From Allgaiera indica (GTDB lineage Bacteria > Pseudomonadota > Alphaproteobacteria > Rhodobacterales > Rhodobacteraceae), in NCBI RefSeq assembly GCF_900106675.1, contig NZ_FNOB01000011.1, positions 85,586 to 149,585 of the forward strand: a stretch of 64,000 nt of DNA, read 5' to 3'. The notes beneath the pieces are model-generated. The model worked only from the letters and a program-made list of their open reading frames with translations, was not told where the DNA came from and made no database searches. The position numbers and the translations under genes are program-made. Of the stretch, positions 56,144-63,733 are shown piece after piece; the first letter of the stretch is position 1, and the number at the start of each line of letters is the position of its first letter.

Positions 56144-56767
56144 TCACGCCTCAGACCGCCGCGGTCCCATCAACCAGGTGCAGCGCTTTCTGGGCTTTCC
56201 GGTCGTTCGTCCGGTTCGCAGCGAAGGTCGGCTCCCCGCCCTTCTGATCGCTCGCTGCCAGCGAGCCCAAGCAGGAAGTGGAAGGGCGTTAAACTCGTTA
56301 CGGATCGCCTCGAGGCGCCCCCGCGTGCGCAGGTATTCGGGGATGCTGTTCGGAAGATCGTTGATCTCGACGTTCTCCCGGTAGACGTCGGCATCGGCGT
56401 TGCAGACGAGAACCGGCACCCCATCCAGGAAAGCCTCGAAGCGGCCCAGGGCCGCGGCAAAGGGGATGCCCTCGGCATCGAGGCGCGCCTGCGAGATGCA
56501 CGTGAACGCCTGGCAGAAGTCGCTGAGCTCCGGGTTGACCTTCGGGCGCACGACCAGCTCGAAGCGATCGATGACCGAGAAGGTGCGGGTCTCGACGCGC
56601 ACGGCGCCGATCTGGATGACCTCTCGCAGGTCGGTCGGCAGAGGGCGCCCGGCCTGCCGGCGCTCCCAGGACCCCTCTCAGCAGGTCTGTTCGGCGTCCA
56701 GGATCACCATGTCCGGGGTCTGCCGGAACTCCTCCAGCATCTGCCGCGTCGCGCCCTCGTTCAGCAT
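56144..56767 (-). pseudogene. 3'-5' exonuclease (DnaQ-like) interrupted by an in-frame TGA
   Basis: From ATG 56767 (ribosome site AAAGGAAAG) the frame reads MLNEGATRQMLEEFRQTPDMVILDAEQTC, then TGA at 56680-56678, then continues in the same frame EGSWERRQAGRPLPTDLREVIQIGAVRVETRTFSVIDRFELVVRPKVNPELSDFCQAFTCIS. Exonucleases of this family have a Trp (DxExTCWEGS) exactly where the stop stands, so a TGG to TGA change is likely. The rest (FEAFLDGVPVLVCNADADVY) is intact. Translation could restart at GTG 56602, losing the first catalytic Asp/Glu. Confidence 0.65.
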
Positions 56768-56911
56768 CGTCTTTCCTTTCCTGGCGAGGGCCCGGTCGGC
56801 CCGCGGTCATCCAGGATATTGGCCTGAACGCGATGACGCGAAGCGAACTCTGCCCGGTGCGGGATGATTTTCGCCGACCCGGGCGCGTTTGCCGATGTTG
56901 GATGCTCGCCG

Positions 56912-58177
56912 CTATCGCGCTCGATCGCGACCGTAACGTCCCAGAGGGAGTTGCTTCATGGCCGCGCGCGTTGCGGTGCCGATCGCCTTCCTTGTCTTCG
57001 GAGGCACACCCTGCTCCTTTAAGAATTCCGGTAGCGCGTCCACGACGTCCGAGACCTCGCGCACGATCTCGCGGGTTCGGGATTCCTCGATGCCGTAGCG
57101 GCCTGCGAGGTTCACGATTGCTTGGGGGCGCATGTCCATATCGTCAGCCGAGAGGCCCATGGCATGATAGCCGGACGGGCTTCGGACATGCGTGATGTCG
57201 AAGGCCGGCGACAGCGTCCATGAGCCATTGCGGGTCATGAGGTAGGCGTGGTTCTTCGCGTGGTCGTCCTGGTTCACGGCGGCGATGTTGAAGGTCAGGC
57301 GCCGGAGAAGCTGCTCGGCATCCCGGTCATCTCCGTGAAGGCTTCGCGAGATCTGGAAGAGACTCTCGTAGGTCAAGGAGCCGGCGCGGAAATTCTGGTC
57401 GGTGAGGGCGGCGGCGGACTGCATATGGAGTCGTCGCGCCCCGGATCTGTCGAAGCGGTCCGTCTGGAAGAAGCGTTCGCCTTTATCGGACTGGACAGTT
57501 TCCGTATTCTCCATCGAGATGCAGGCCGCTCGGGCGGCCTGGGCGTAGGCCGCCTCGATCGGCACCGCACTCGGCAGGTCGTCGCGCGCGGCGCGCTTGA
57601 CGAGGACATGCCTCAGGCCCGACTGCCACTCCGATCTGTGGTCGCGGTAGCGTCCAGTCTTTTCATCGAGGAGTGCCACGAATTTCGGGCGGGCGCCCTG
57701 CGAGCCGCCGGAAACGGCGCGCAGTCCCGCCAGCACATCGTGGTCGACCTGCTCGAGATCGTCCGATGTCCGTGCAAAATAGTCGAGGGAGAGATCGCTG
57801 ACGCGCCTGGCGGTCTCATCCGCCGGCTCGTAGCACAGCGCCCCCATGCCATGGCGACCGACCATCGCGAGATGAGCCATCGGTCGAGGAAGGTGATCTT
57901 CCCGGACCAGGAGTTCCCGGTCCATGAGGAGCCTTCCCCAGCCGTCGGGAACACTGTCTCCGAAGACGGCAGGAAGTCCGTGAAACGCACGGGGGTCGTT
58001 CGTCGTGTGGAGGCGGGACCAATCCGTGACGAGGAAAGGCGAGAGCTTTAGACTGCTTTCGCGAACCTCATCGCTCCACTCGACATAGGCGCGACGCTCA
58101 GCATCGTTCCAGGCCAGGGTTCCGACATCGACCTGCGGCTGGCCGTCGTGAAAATCGAGCGACGCGCGAAGCCTCAC
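56912..58177 (-). CDS. hipA: HipA-type serine/threonine kinase toxin
   Basis: This 421-aa protein has the HipA N-terminal subdomain (TLAWNDAERRAYVEWSDEV...), the kinase core with NIAAVNQDDHAKNHAYLMT (catalytic Asp plus Lys/Asn, about residues 300-318) and SPAFDITHV in the metal-binding position. HipA phosphorylates glutamyl-tRNA synthetase or related targets and arrests growth. It overlaps the upstream antitoxin by four bases. The order antitoxin-toxin is canonical. Confidence 0.88.
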   Translation of the reverse strand: MRLRASLDFHDGQPQVDVGTLAWNDAERRAYVEWSDEVRESSLKLSPFLVTDWSRLHTTNDPRAFHGLPAVFGDSVPDGWGRLLMDRELLVREDHLPRPMAHLAMVGRHGMGALCYEPADETARRVSDLSLDYFARTSDDLEQVDHDVLAGLRAVSGGSQGARPKFVALLDEKTGRYRDHRSEWQSGLRHVLVKRAARDDLPSAVPIEAAYAQAARAACISMENTETVQSDKGERFFQTDRFDRSGARRLHMQSAAALTDQNFRAGSLTYESLFQISRSLHGDDRDAEQLLRRLTFNIAAVNQDDHAKNHAYLMTRNGSWTLSPAFDITHVRSPSGYHAMGLSADDMDMRPQAIVNLAGRYGIEESRTREIVREVSDVVDALPEFLKEQGVPPKTRKAIGTATRAAMKQLPLGRYGRDRAR

Positions 58178-58500
58178 GGCTGTCTCCCGCGCGGCGAGGC
58201 GCGTTTTCGCACTTTCCTTGGAGTGCGTCCTTCGACCTCATCCAGGGTGGACGGGGGCGCCGGCGGGATCACGTCATTGAGCCTGTGCCCGACCGCGATC
58301 GCGTCGCAAATGGCAAGGAAGGAGGCCAGCGAGATCTGACCTGTCCGTTCGAACTTCTTGAGTGTGGAGAGCGGGACGCCGCTCGCCTTCGCGAGGTCTT
58401 CCTGGGACAGGTTGAGGCCGAGACGACGGTTGCGCACGGCCTCCGATAGAGCTGCCACTCCCGGGGTCTCGCCGCGCCTGAGAACATCAACGAACATCAT
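58174..58500 (-). CDS. hipB: HipB-type XRE antitoxin
   Basis: This 108-aa protein has an HTH_3 domain (LSEAVRNRRLGLNLSQEDLAKASGVPLSTLKKFERTGQISLASFLAICDAI, about residues 18-70) and a basic, disordered tail (TPRKVRKRASPRGRQP). It would neutralise HipA and repress the operon. The start may be 58500 or 58497 (two adjacent ATGs). Confidence 0.85.
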   Translation of the reverse strand: MMFVDVLRRGETPGVAALSEAVRNRRLGLNLSQEDLAKASGVPLSTLKKFERTGQISLASFLAICDAIAVGHRLNDVIPPAPPSTLDEVEGRTPRKVRKRASPRGRQP

Positions 58501-58573
58501 AGTAGCTATATGGTGCGGAATCTTTGCAGAAGCAAGGTGGAGCTTCCTTGGCGTTGTTACGCAAATCAGCGTC

Positions 58574-58973
58574 CAGGCTGAAGGGCCCCTTGCCCGAACG
58601 GCGGTACGGGACCTTCACCCCGATCCGCGCCTGCCGTCGGCACAGCGTCGAATAGTCCGGCACCGGCCAGTCGAGCCCAGCGATCCGGATCAGGCTCTCG
58701 ACCGGCCCAACCGTTCGCCGAAGCGGAAGGCCGAAGATCACTTTCAGCGTGAGGCATAGCTGGACCGCATTCGTCGGGAAAACAGCGCCCCACGCTGTTT
58801 TCTGATCCTCCTCATTCCGAAAACGTCTCGGGCCGCCCCCGCTTGCCGGTCTTTCCGGCGCGCCAGACCGTGCCGGGATCGAACCAGACCGACAGCGAGC
58901 CAGGGCGCCGCAGCGCTGCATTGTAAGCGGACCAGTTTGTCGTGCGATAGCGGGTGGGACTTGGCTTCGGCAT
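58574..58973 (-). pseudogene. N-terminal half of a broken IS5-family transposase
   Basis: From ATG 58973 the frame reads MPKPSPTRYRTTNWSAYNAALRRPGSLSVWFDPGTVW...RGRPETFSE and stops. After a frameshift it continues LCLTLKVIFGLPLRRTVGPVESLIRIAGLDWPVPDYSTLCRRQARIGVKVPYRRSGKGPFSL, all as in IS5-group (IS903/IS1031-like) transposases. It ends abruptly at CCTG (58577-58574), exactly where the other half begins at 60784. A 25-bp hairpin sits at the frameshift. The IS left end probably lies near 59015 (GGATTCACTGAAC on the minus strand). Confidence 0.75.
58778..58802. repeat. Perfect 10-bp hairpin inside the IS5 fragment
   Basis: GAAAACAGCG (58778-58787) and CGCTGTTTTC (58793-58802) are exact reverse complements around CCCCA. 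It lies exactly where the transposase frame is disrupted. Confidence 0.6.
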
Positions 58974-59115
58974 GGGCCGCTTCTAAAGCACCAGATTCGT
59001 TCAGTGAATCCTCTTCACCGATATGTGCAACAAGGTCCTCCTGCCTGGAGAACGGAACCGATCTCCCGCCGCGACGCGTTCCTGCTGCCGACCGATCCCG
59101 TCGACCGGACCCGGC

Positions 59116-59155
59116 TCTTGCATATCTCGAATATCAGCATACAATATATGCAAGA
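59116..59155 (+). promoter_or_regulatory. Promoter embedded in a 10-bp inverted repeat before the RES toxin-antitoxin genes
   Basis: TCTTGCATAT (59116-59125) and ATATGCAAGA (59146-59155) are exact reverse complements. Inside lie TTGCAT (59118-59123) and TACAAT (59140-59145) with a 16-bp spacer, a good sigma-70 promoter. An operator overlapping the promoter fits autorepression by the antitoxin. It is 39 bp before the antitoxin start. Confidence 0.65.
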
Positions 59156-59193
59156 TAACTGACGACGCCGGTACGCACCCGAGGAGGTCGCCC

Positions 59194-59850
59194 ATGAAGG
59201 AAAACATCCACGTCATCCAGGCCGACGGCAAGGACAGCAGCCTGCCCCGGTCGGACGTCCTGCAGGCGCTCGGCCACATGCGCAACGCGCTTGTCGTCAC
59301 CTTCACCTCGGCAAGCGATCTCACGGTCGGGCGCGGGGTTCTCCGCAACCTTCCGCGCCTCCTCGAGGAGAAACGTGCAGCGCGCCAGCAGGAGCGCATC
59401 GAGAAGATGATGGAGGGCCTCCTCGACCTCGATCCCTTCGACCAGGCCGAGACCAGGATCGACGCCGACAACGCGGCGCTGCGCACCCGCTTTCTGGAGG
59501 ACTTCAAGACCCTGACGAGCGCGGAAGTGCATGCAAATGTCGGTCACAAGGGCCGGAATACCGCCCAGACCGCCGCGACGTGGAAACGGGCCGGCAGGAT
59601 CTGCTCCGTGACCTACGGCGGTCGGGATCTCTTTCCCGCATTCCAGTTCGACAGTGGCGGACAGCCGCTGCCGCTCCTGAAGGACGTGCTCGCAGCCCTG
59701 CCCGGGACTCTCACATCCTGGCAGCGCGCCTTCTGGCTCGTCGCCCGCGATTTCCATCTCGACGGAAAAAGGCCGATCGATTGCATCAGGGAAGGCGACC
59801 CCGGGGTCATCGAGGCTGCCCGCCATGCGGGTGCCCTGCCGGTTGGATAA
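59194..59850 (+). CDS. Antitoxin-like partner of the RES toxin (C-terminal DUF2384-type domain)
   Basis: This 218-aa protein has a variable N-terminal part with a coiled-coil-like stretch (LLEEKRAARQQERIEKMMEGLLDLDPF) and a DNA-binding-like middle (VHANVGHKGRNTAQTAATWKRAGRICSVTYGGRDLFPAFQF). The C-terminal segment PLLKDVLAALPGTLTSWQRAFWLVARDFHLDGKRPIDCI... resembles the toxin-binding domain of Xre/ParS/MbcA antitoxins. It lacks a classic XRE HTH. Strong ribosome site GAGGAGG. The toxin gene starts 9 bp later. Confidence 0.72.
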   Translation: MKENIHVIQADGKDSSLPRSDVLQALGHMRNALVVTFTSASDLTVGRGVLRNLPRLLEEKRAARQQERIEKMMEGLLDLDPFDQAETRIDADNAALRTRFLEDFKTLTSAEVHANVGHKGRNTAQTAATWKRAGRICSVTYGGRDLFPAFQFDSGGQPLPLLKDVLAALPGTLTSWQRAFWLVARDFHLDGKRPIDCIREGDPGVIEAARHAGALPVG

Positions 59851-59859
59851 GGGATCTCG

Positions 59860-60477
59860 ATGAAACTCCCGGACCCGGCCCGTGTCGCCCGGCCAGTCAC
59901 TCTGGCCGCCGGCACGGACCTTCATCGCCTGCATCACGTCGATTATCCCGGGGCAAGCTTCAACCCCTGCAAGGGGGCTCCCACCCGCTTCGCACCGCTT
60001 TTCGACGGCACCACCTGCATCCCGACCTTCTACGCCGCCACGACTTTCGATGGCGCGGCCTACGAAACCCTCTTTCGCGGGATCCCGGACCCCTATGCCG
60101 GCATTCCGCGCGGATCGCTGGACGACCGGGGCGCAAGTCTCATCGCGCCGCTTCGGGACCTCACGCTTATCCCCTTCTTCACACCCGAACTCATCGGCTG
60201 GGGCCTCGACGCGGCCACTGTCTTTTCACCGAACATCTCGTCCTACCCGGCCTGCCGGGCACTTGCCCTCCAGGCCTGGCGCGACAATCCCGCCGCGGAC
60301 GGCCTGATCTGGAACTCGGTCCGGGACAACTCGGCCCAGGCCATGCTCATCTTCGAGGGCCGGGCGCAGGCCGGAAACTTCCAGACGCGTTCCGTTCGCG
60401 AGGTGCGCGCGGATCCGGATCTTCTGGCCGACATCGCGGACGCGGGCCGGCGCGCGGGCTTCACGATCACCCGTTAG
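59860..60477 (+). CDS. RES-domain NAD+-consuming toxin
   Basis: This 205-aa protein shows the RES family layout: LHRLHHVDYPGASFNPCKGAPTRFAPL (Arg motif), PTFYAATTFDGAAYETLF (Tyr and Glu motif) and NSVRDNSAQAMLIFEGRA (Ser motif). RES toxins such as MbcT and ParT degrade NAD+ or ADP-ribosylate targets, stopping growth. It lies next to an antitoxin-like gene and shares its promoter. Confidence 0.85.
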   Translation: MKLPDPARVARPVTLAAGTDLHRLHHVDYPGASFNPCKGAPTRFAPLFDGTTCIPTFYAATTFDGAAYETLFRGIPDPYAGIPRGSLDDRGASLIAPLRDLTLIPFFTPELIGWGLDAATVFSPNISSYPACRALALQAWRDNPAADGLIWNSVRDNSAQAMLIFEGRAQAGNFQTRSVREVRADPDLLADIADAGRRAGFTITR

Positions 60478-60783
60478 GAGAGGCAGACCTCACCTGCTGG
60501 AAAGGCTTCGCGATGACATCCAGGATCTTCTCACCCGATCACCGCGGGTAAATACGGGCCAGCCTTTTGCAGTAAATGAAGCAGAATGACCCGCCGAGGG
60601 CTCGTAGCGCGATGACCGCTTGGACCCCGCATCGACCGATTCTGCGACTGTCATTAACGGCGACTACGATGATCTCATCCTTCTTACGGGGCACTTAGGC
60701 GGTCGCGGTTTGAGCTTGGCTGAACCCGCGGGACAGGGCGACCTGCCACATGCGGTTCAGGTCTTGCTTGCCGACGCGCGCAA

Positions 60784-61025
60784 CCTGTTGGTCGACAGCA
60801 CAGGGATCAAGTTTCTCGGGGATGGAGAGTGGCTCGCTCGCAAGCACGGCACGCACCGCAGACGCCAATACCGCAAGGTCCATCTTGCGATGGACACGGG
60901 CTCCGGCGACATCCTGGCCGTGGAATTCACGTCCAGCCGCGAGGGCGACAGCCCCGTCCTGCCGGACCTCCTGGATCAGATCCCGCCGGATCAGGAGATC
61001 GGCACCGTGACCGGTGATGGTGGCA
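60784..61025 (+). pseudogene. C-terminal part of the broken IS5-family transposase
   Basis: From CCTG at 60784 the plus frame reads LLVDSTGIKFLGDGEWLARKHGTHRRRQYRKVHLAMDTGSGDILAVEFTSSREGDSPVLPDLLDQIPPDQEIGTVTGDGG, with the first catalytic Asp of the DDE triad (VDSTG) and the second region (TVTGDG). It lacks its N-terminus and C-terminal Glu region. It continues the minus-strand half at 58574-58973 residue for residue, pointing to an inversion. Confidence 0.78.
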
Positions 61026-61211
61026 TGCAGGTCCTTCAGGATGGCGAGACGACATTCATGCAAGGTGCAGCATTCTCGCTGAGAGGACGGCTGCAGTGTA
61101 GGCACGAAGCGGATGCTGAGGGCGGGCGGATGCGTCGATCACCAATTGCTTGTGGTGCTCCGCCGAAAATTTTACCAATCGCTCGTAGTCCCGTCGTGGA
61201 GGAGGGAGCCA

Positions 61212-62576
61212 GTGCAGGAAGGACATGATCTCGACGGTCTGATCCGATTTTCTCAACGCGATGAAGCCTGGAGAGAGCGGCTCGCCTCGGTGCTGGATGA
61301 GCATCTTCTCCCCGCCATGGAAGAATTCGATCTCGACTTCGAAGACCTGGAAGAGCTCCTGGGCGAGCAGGTGCCTTGGACGCTCTGGGGCTGTGCCTTC
61401 GAGGACTTCCTGTCTCGCGGGTGGGAACCGGGCGGACAGAATATCATCGATGTCTACCTCAAGCGTCGCGGTTGGTCGGAAAAGGCGCTGAACCGGGCCT
61501 ACATCGAAGGCCTGCGCGATGCCCATGTCAGCCTTCACGAGGTCAGCGATGTAAAGCCGGGCGCCTCCATGAAACTGCGAGACCTTCTGACTGGGGCGGC
61601 CCCTGTGACCGTGCGCGAGAAGAGCGCCACGCGGTCTCTGAAGCAGTGGGACCGGATCGCCGTCCGGATTGTTCCGGTTCGGGATCACCACGTGATCTCT
61701 GGGGGCCTACTGCCTTTTTCACAGGAGGCGACAGATCTCCTCTTCGAGGGAATGCGCGATGTTCTGCGATTGCGAAAATCGCAAGAGCTTCGGCTGACGG
61801 AGGAGCAACTGCGCGACTGTGCTCCGCTATTCAGCTCGGCATGGCTGTTTACCGAACTGCCACGGGTTCTGGAGCCGCAGGCGCCGCAGCTGGCCAACAC
61901 CGATGGCGAAGACCTGCTCTTTCACGAGCTTCGGTTTCCCTTCGCCAAAGGCGTGCTGCAGAGCCAGGTGGCCGCCGCGCTCAGAAAGGTGACCGGACTG
62001 GAACCGGCGGGGGCGAAATTCTGGAACTGGCTGGCCCCCAAGTCACGCAGCAAGAAAGGACAAACACAGAGGAAGGGGTCAGGGCTGGCTTTCGGAACCT
62101 TCACCGAGAGCGGAACCGTGCTCGGAACGGTTGAACTCAAAGGCAAGGCTCTGATCCTCGAAGTCAACTCCAAAGAACGTGCGCTTCGCGGTGAGGTGTT
62201 GATCAAGGACGCCACCGGCGATTTGCTGCGACCGCCGTTGACCAAGATTCAAACCGTCGAGCAGATCATGCGGGAGCGGGAAGACCAGCCGGACGAGGAT
62301 TTCGACGGCACGGATGAGGTCCCGCCCGAGATTGCACGTCAGGTCACTCTGGAATACTTGGATCGCCATTATCGCGAAACGCTGGACCAGCCGCTCCCGG
62401 CATTGGACGGCAAGACACCACGCAAGGCAGTTCGCAGTGCTGCCGGGCGGACGAAGGTGGTGGAGTGGCTGAAATACCTGGAAAATGCCAGCGCGAAGAA
62501 CATCGGATCCCCGATGGCCGACTACGATTTCGGCTGGATGTGGGATGAGTTGGGCCTCGGTGACAAGCGACAGTAG
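61212..62576 (+). CDS. Large protein of unknown function with a SEC-C/DUF2384-like C-terminus
   Basis: This 454-aa protein starts at a GTG behind GGAGGGAG. The N-terminal part has an acidic helical stretch (ERLASVLDEHLLPAMEEFDLDFEDLEELLGEQVPWTLWGCAFEDFLSR). The C-terminus, LEYLDRHYRETLDQPLPALDGKTPRKAVRSAAGRTKVVEWLKYLENA, matches a motif seen at the end of SEC-C and some antitoxin-like proteins (LPALDGKTPREA). No catalytic motif is clear. It abuts the IS fragment and may be an older resident or cargo. Confidence 0.6.
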   Translation: MQEGHDLDGLIRFSQRDEAWRERLASVLDEHLLPAMEEFDLDFEDLEELLGEQVPWTLWGCAFEDFLSRGWEPGGQNIIDVYLKRRGWSEKALNRAYIEGLRDAHVSLHEVSDVKPGASMKLRDLLTGAAPVTVREKSATRSLKQWDRIAVRIVPVRDHHVISGGLLPFSQEATDLLFEGMRDVLRLRKSQELRLTEEQLRDCAPLFSSAWLFTELPRVLEPQAPQLANTDGEDLLFHELRFPFAKGVLQSQVAAALRKVTGLEPAGAKFWNWLAPKSRSKKGQTQRKGSGLAFGTFTESGTVLGTVELKGKALILEVNSKERALRGEVLIKDATGDLLRPPLTKIQTVEQIMREREDQPDEDFDGTDEVPPEIARQVTLEYLDRHYRETLDQPLPALDGKTPRKAVRSAAGRTKVVEWLKYLENASAKNIGSPMADYDFGWMWDELGLGDKRQ

Positions 62577-62771
62577 GAGTGTCGGCTTTGTTTTTTCTCG
62601 GACGACCGAGATCTGGAGCACGCCCATTGCTGCCCACAAGGGCAGTCGCGGCGGGCTGGTGCCCCCGTTCAGCATCAGCTCAGATTTCTCAGGGGCGCTG
62701 ATGGGGGCGACGGGGGACAAAGAACCTCTTCATCGCCTGCGGCGCACCCTCGCGAAACTTGGCAAACGACG

Positions 62772-63674
62772 CTATGCCGCAAGAAGCCCCTTCTTCGCAG
62801 GGCGCTGCCGTCCGGCCTGCAACACGGCGACCCCGGCCAGGATCAGCGTCATCGCGATGCCATCGGAAAGGGTGACCTGTTCGCCCGCCAACGCGCCGAT
62901 CGCGAGCGCGACGACCGGCGGGATGTAGGTCGCGCCCGAGGCGACCACCGCGCCAAGCTCTGCCACGATGTAGTAATAAAGCACATAGGCAAGCCCGGTG
63001 CCCAAGAGCCCAAGCCCCAAGACAAGACCAACGGAGGCACGCGGATCAGCAAACAGGTGTGTGATCCCGGTGAAGCTCGTCGTGGCAGCAAGCAATATCA
63101 GGGCGAACCCGGTCTGATAGGTGGCCAGCGCCAGCGGCGGGATGTTCAGCCCGCTCAGGAACCGACGGGCGTAGACAAATGACCCGCCAATGCTGAGCGC
63201 GCCCAGCAGCATCCAGGCCGTCCCGATCAGGCTCACCCCCAGCCCGGCCTGCCAGGGCTGCGCGATCAACAGGATTCCGGCGAAGCCGATCGCGACCCCC
63301 ATGGCCATCATCAGCGTCGGAGGCTCCTTGCGCAGACCCACCCAGGCACACAGGAAGGTGAATAGTGGAATCGACCCGCTCAGAAGCCCTGCGATGCTGG
63401 ACGGTAAAAGCGATACGCCCTTGGCAAAGGCAAAGTAGTAGAACGCCGTTGCCAACACCGACATAGCCAGGAAATGCGGCGCATGGCGCAGGTGCGACCG
63501 TGTCAGCACGCCCTTGTAGAAAGCCACTCCAAGGATCGGGAGGAAGCCGAACAGCACCCGCAGGAATACGATCTGTGCCGGGGAAATCAGCGCCAGCGCC
63601 CACTTCATGAAGATGAAGTTGCTGCCCCAGACGAACCCCAGAACCACAAAAGCAATATAGGCGCGCGACCGCAT
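62772..63674 (-). CDS. EamA/DMT-family transporter
   Basis: This 300-aa protein has ten hydrophobic spans in two EamA repeats (FVVLGFVWGSNFIFMKWALALISPAQIVFLRV at the start; GALSIGGSFVYARRFLSGLNIPPLALATYQ at the second). It probably exports amino acids or other metabolites. The start at 63674 is clear, and no regulator is adjacent. It may be the first chromosomal gene after the accessory region, but no boundary was found. Confidence 0.85.
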   Translation of the reverse strand: MRSRAYIAFVVLGFVWGSNFIFMKWALALISPAQIVFLRVLFGFLPILGVAFYKGVLTRSHLRHAPHFLAMSVLATAFYYFAFAKGVSLLPSSIAGLLSGSIPLFTFLCAWVGLRKEPPTLMMAMGVAIGFAGILLIAQPWQAGLGVSLIGTAWMLLGALSIGGSFVYARRFLSGLNIPPLALATYQTGFALILLAATTSFTGITHLFADPRASVGLVLGLGLLGTGLAYVLYYYIVAELGAVVASGATYIPPVVALAIGALAGEQVTLSDGIAMTLILAGVAVLQAGRQRPAKKGLLAA

Positions 63675-63733
63675 CGAGATCTTCCTTCTGGTGAAGTCGT
63701 CATGTTTTCCAGGGCGTGCAGGTCAGGGCGCCG

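Noticed and set aside
61056..61691. Minus-strand frame of 211 codons opposite the large unknown gene
   Set aside because: It overlaps the plus-strand gene that has the better ribosome site and protein-like composition, and it also crosses the IS fragment.
62591..62610. CTCGG-ACGA-CCGAG hairpin next to TTTTTT, as a terminator
   Set aside because: The T-tract lies before the stem on the plus strand and becomes A's after it on the minus strand, so it does not fit an intrinsic terminator in either direction.
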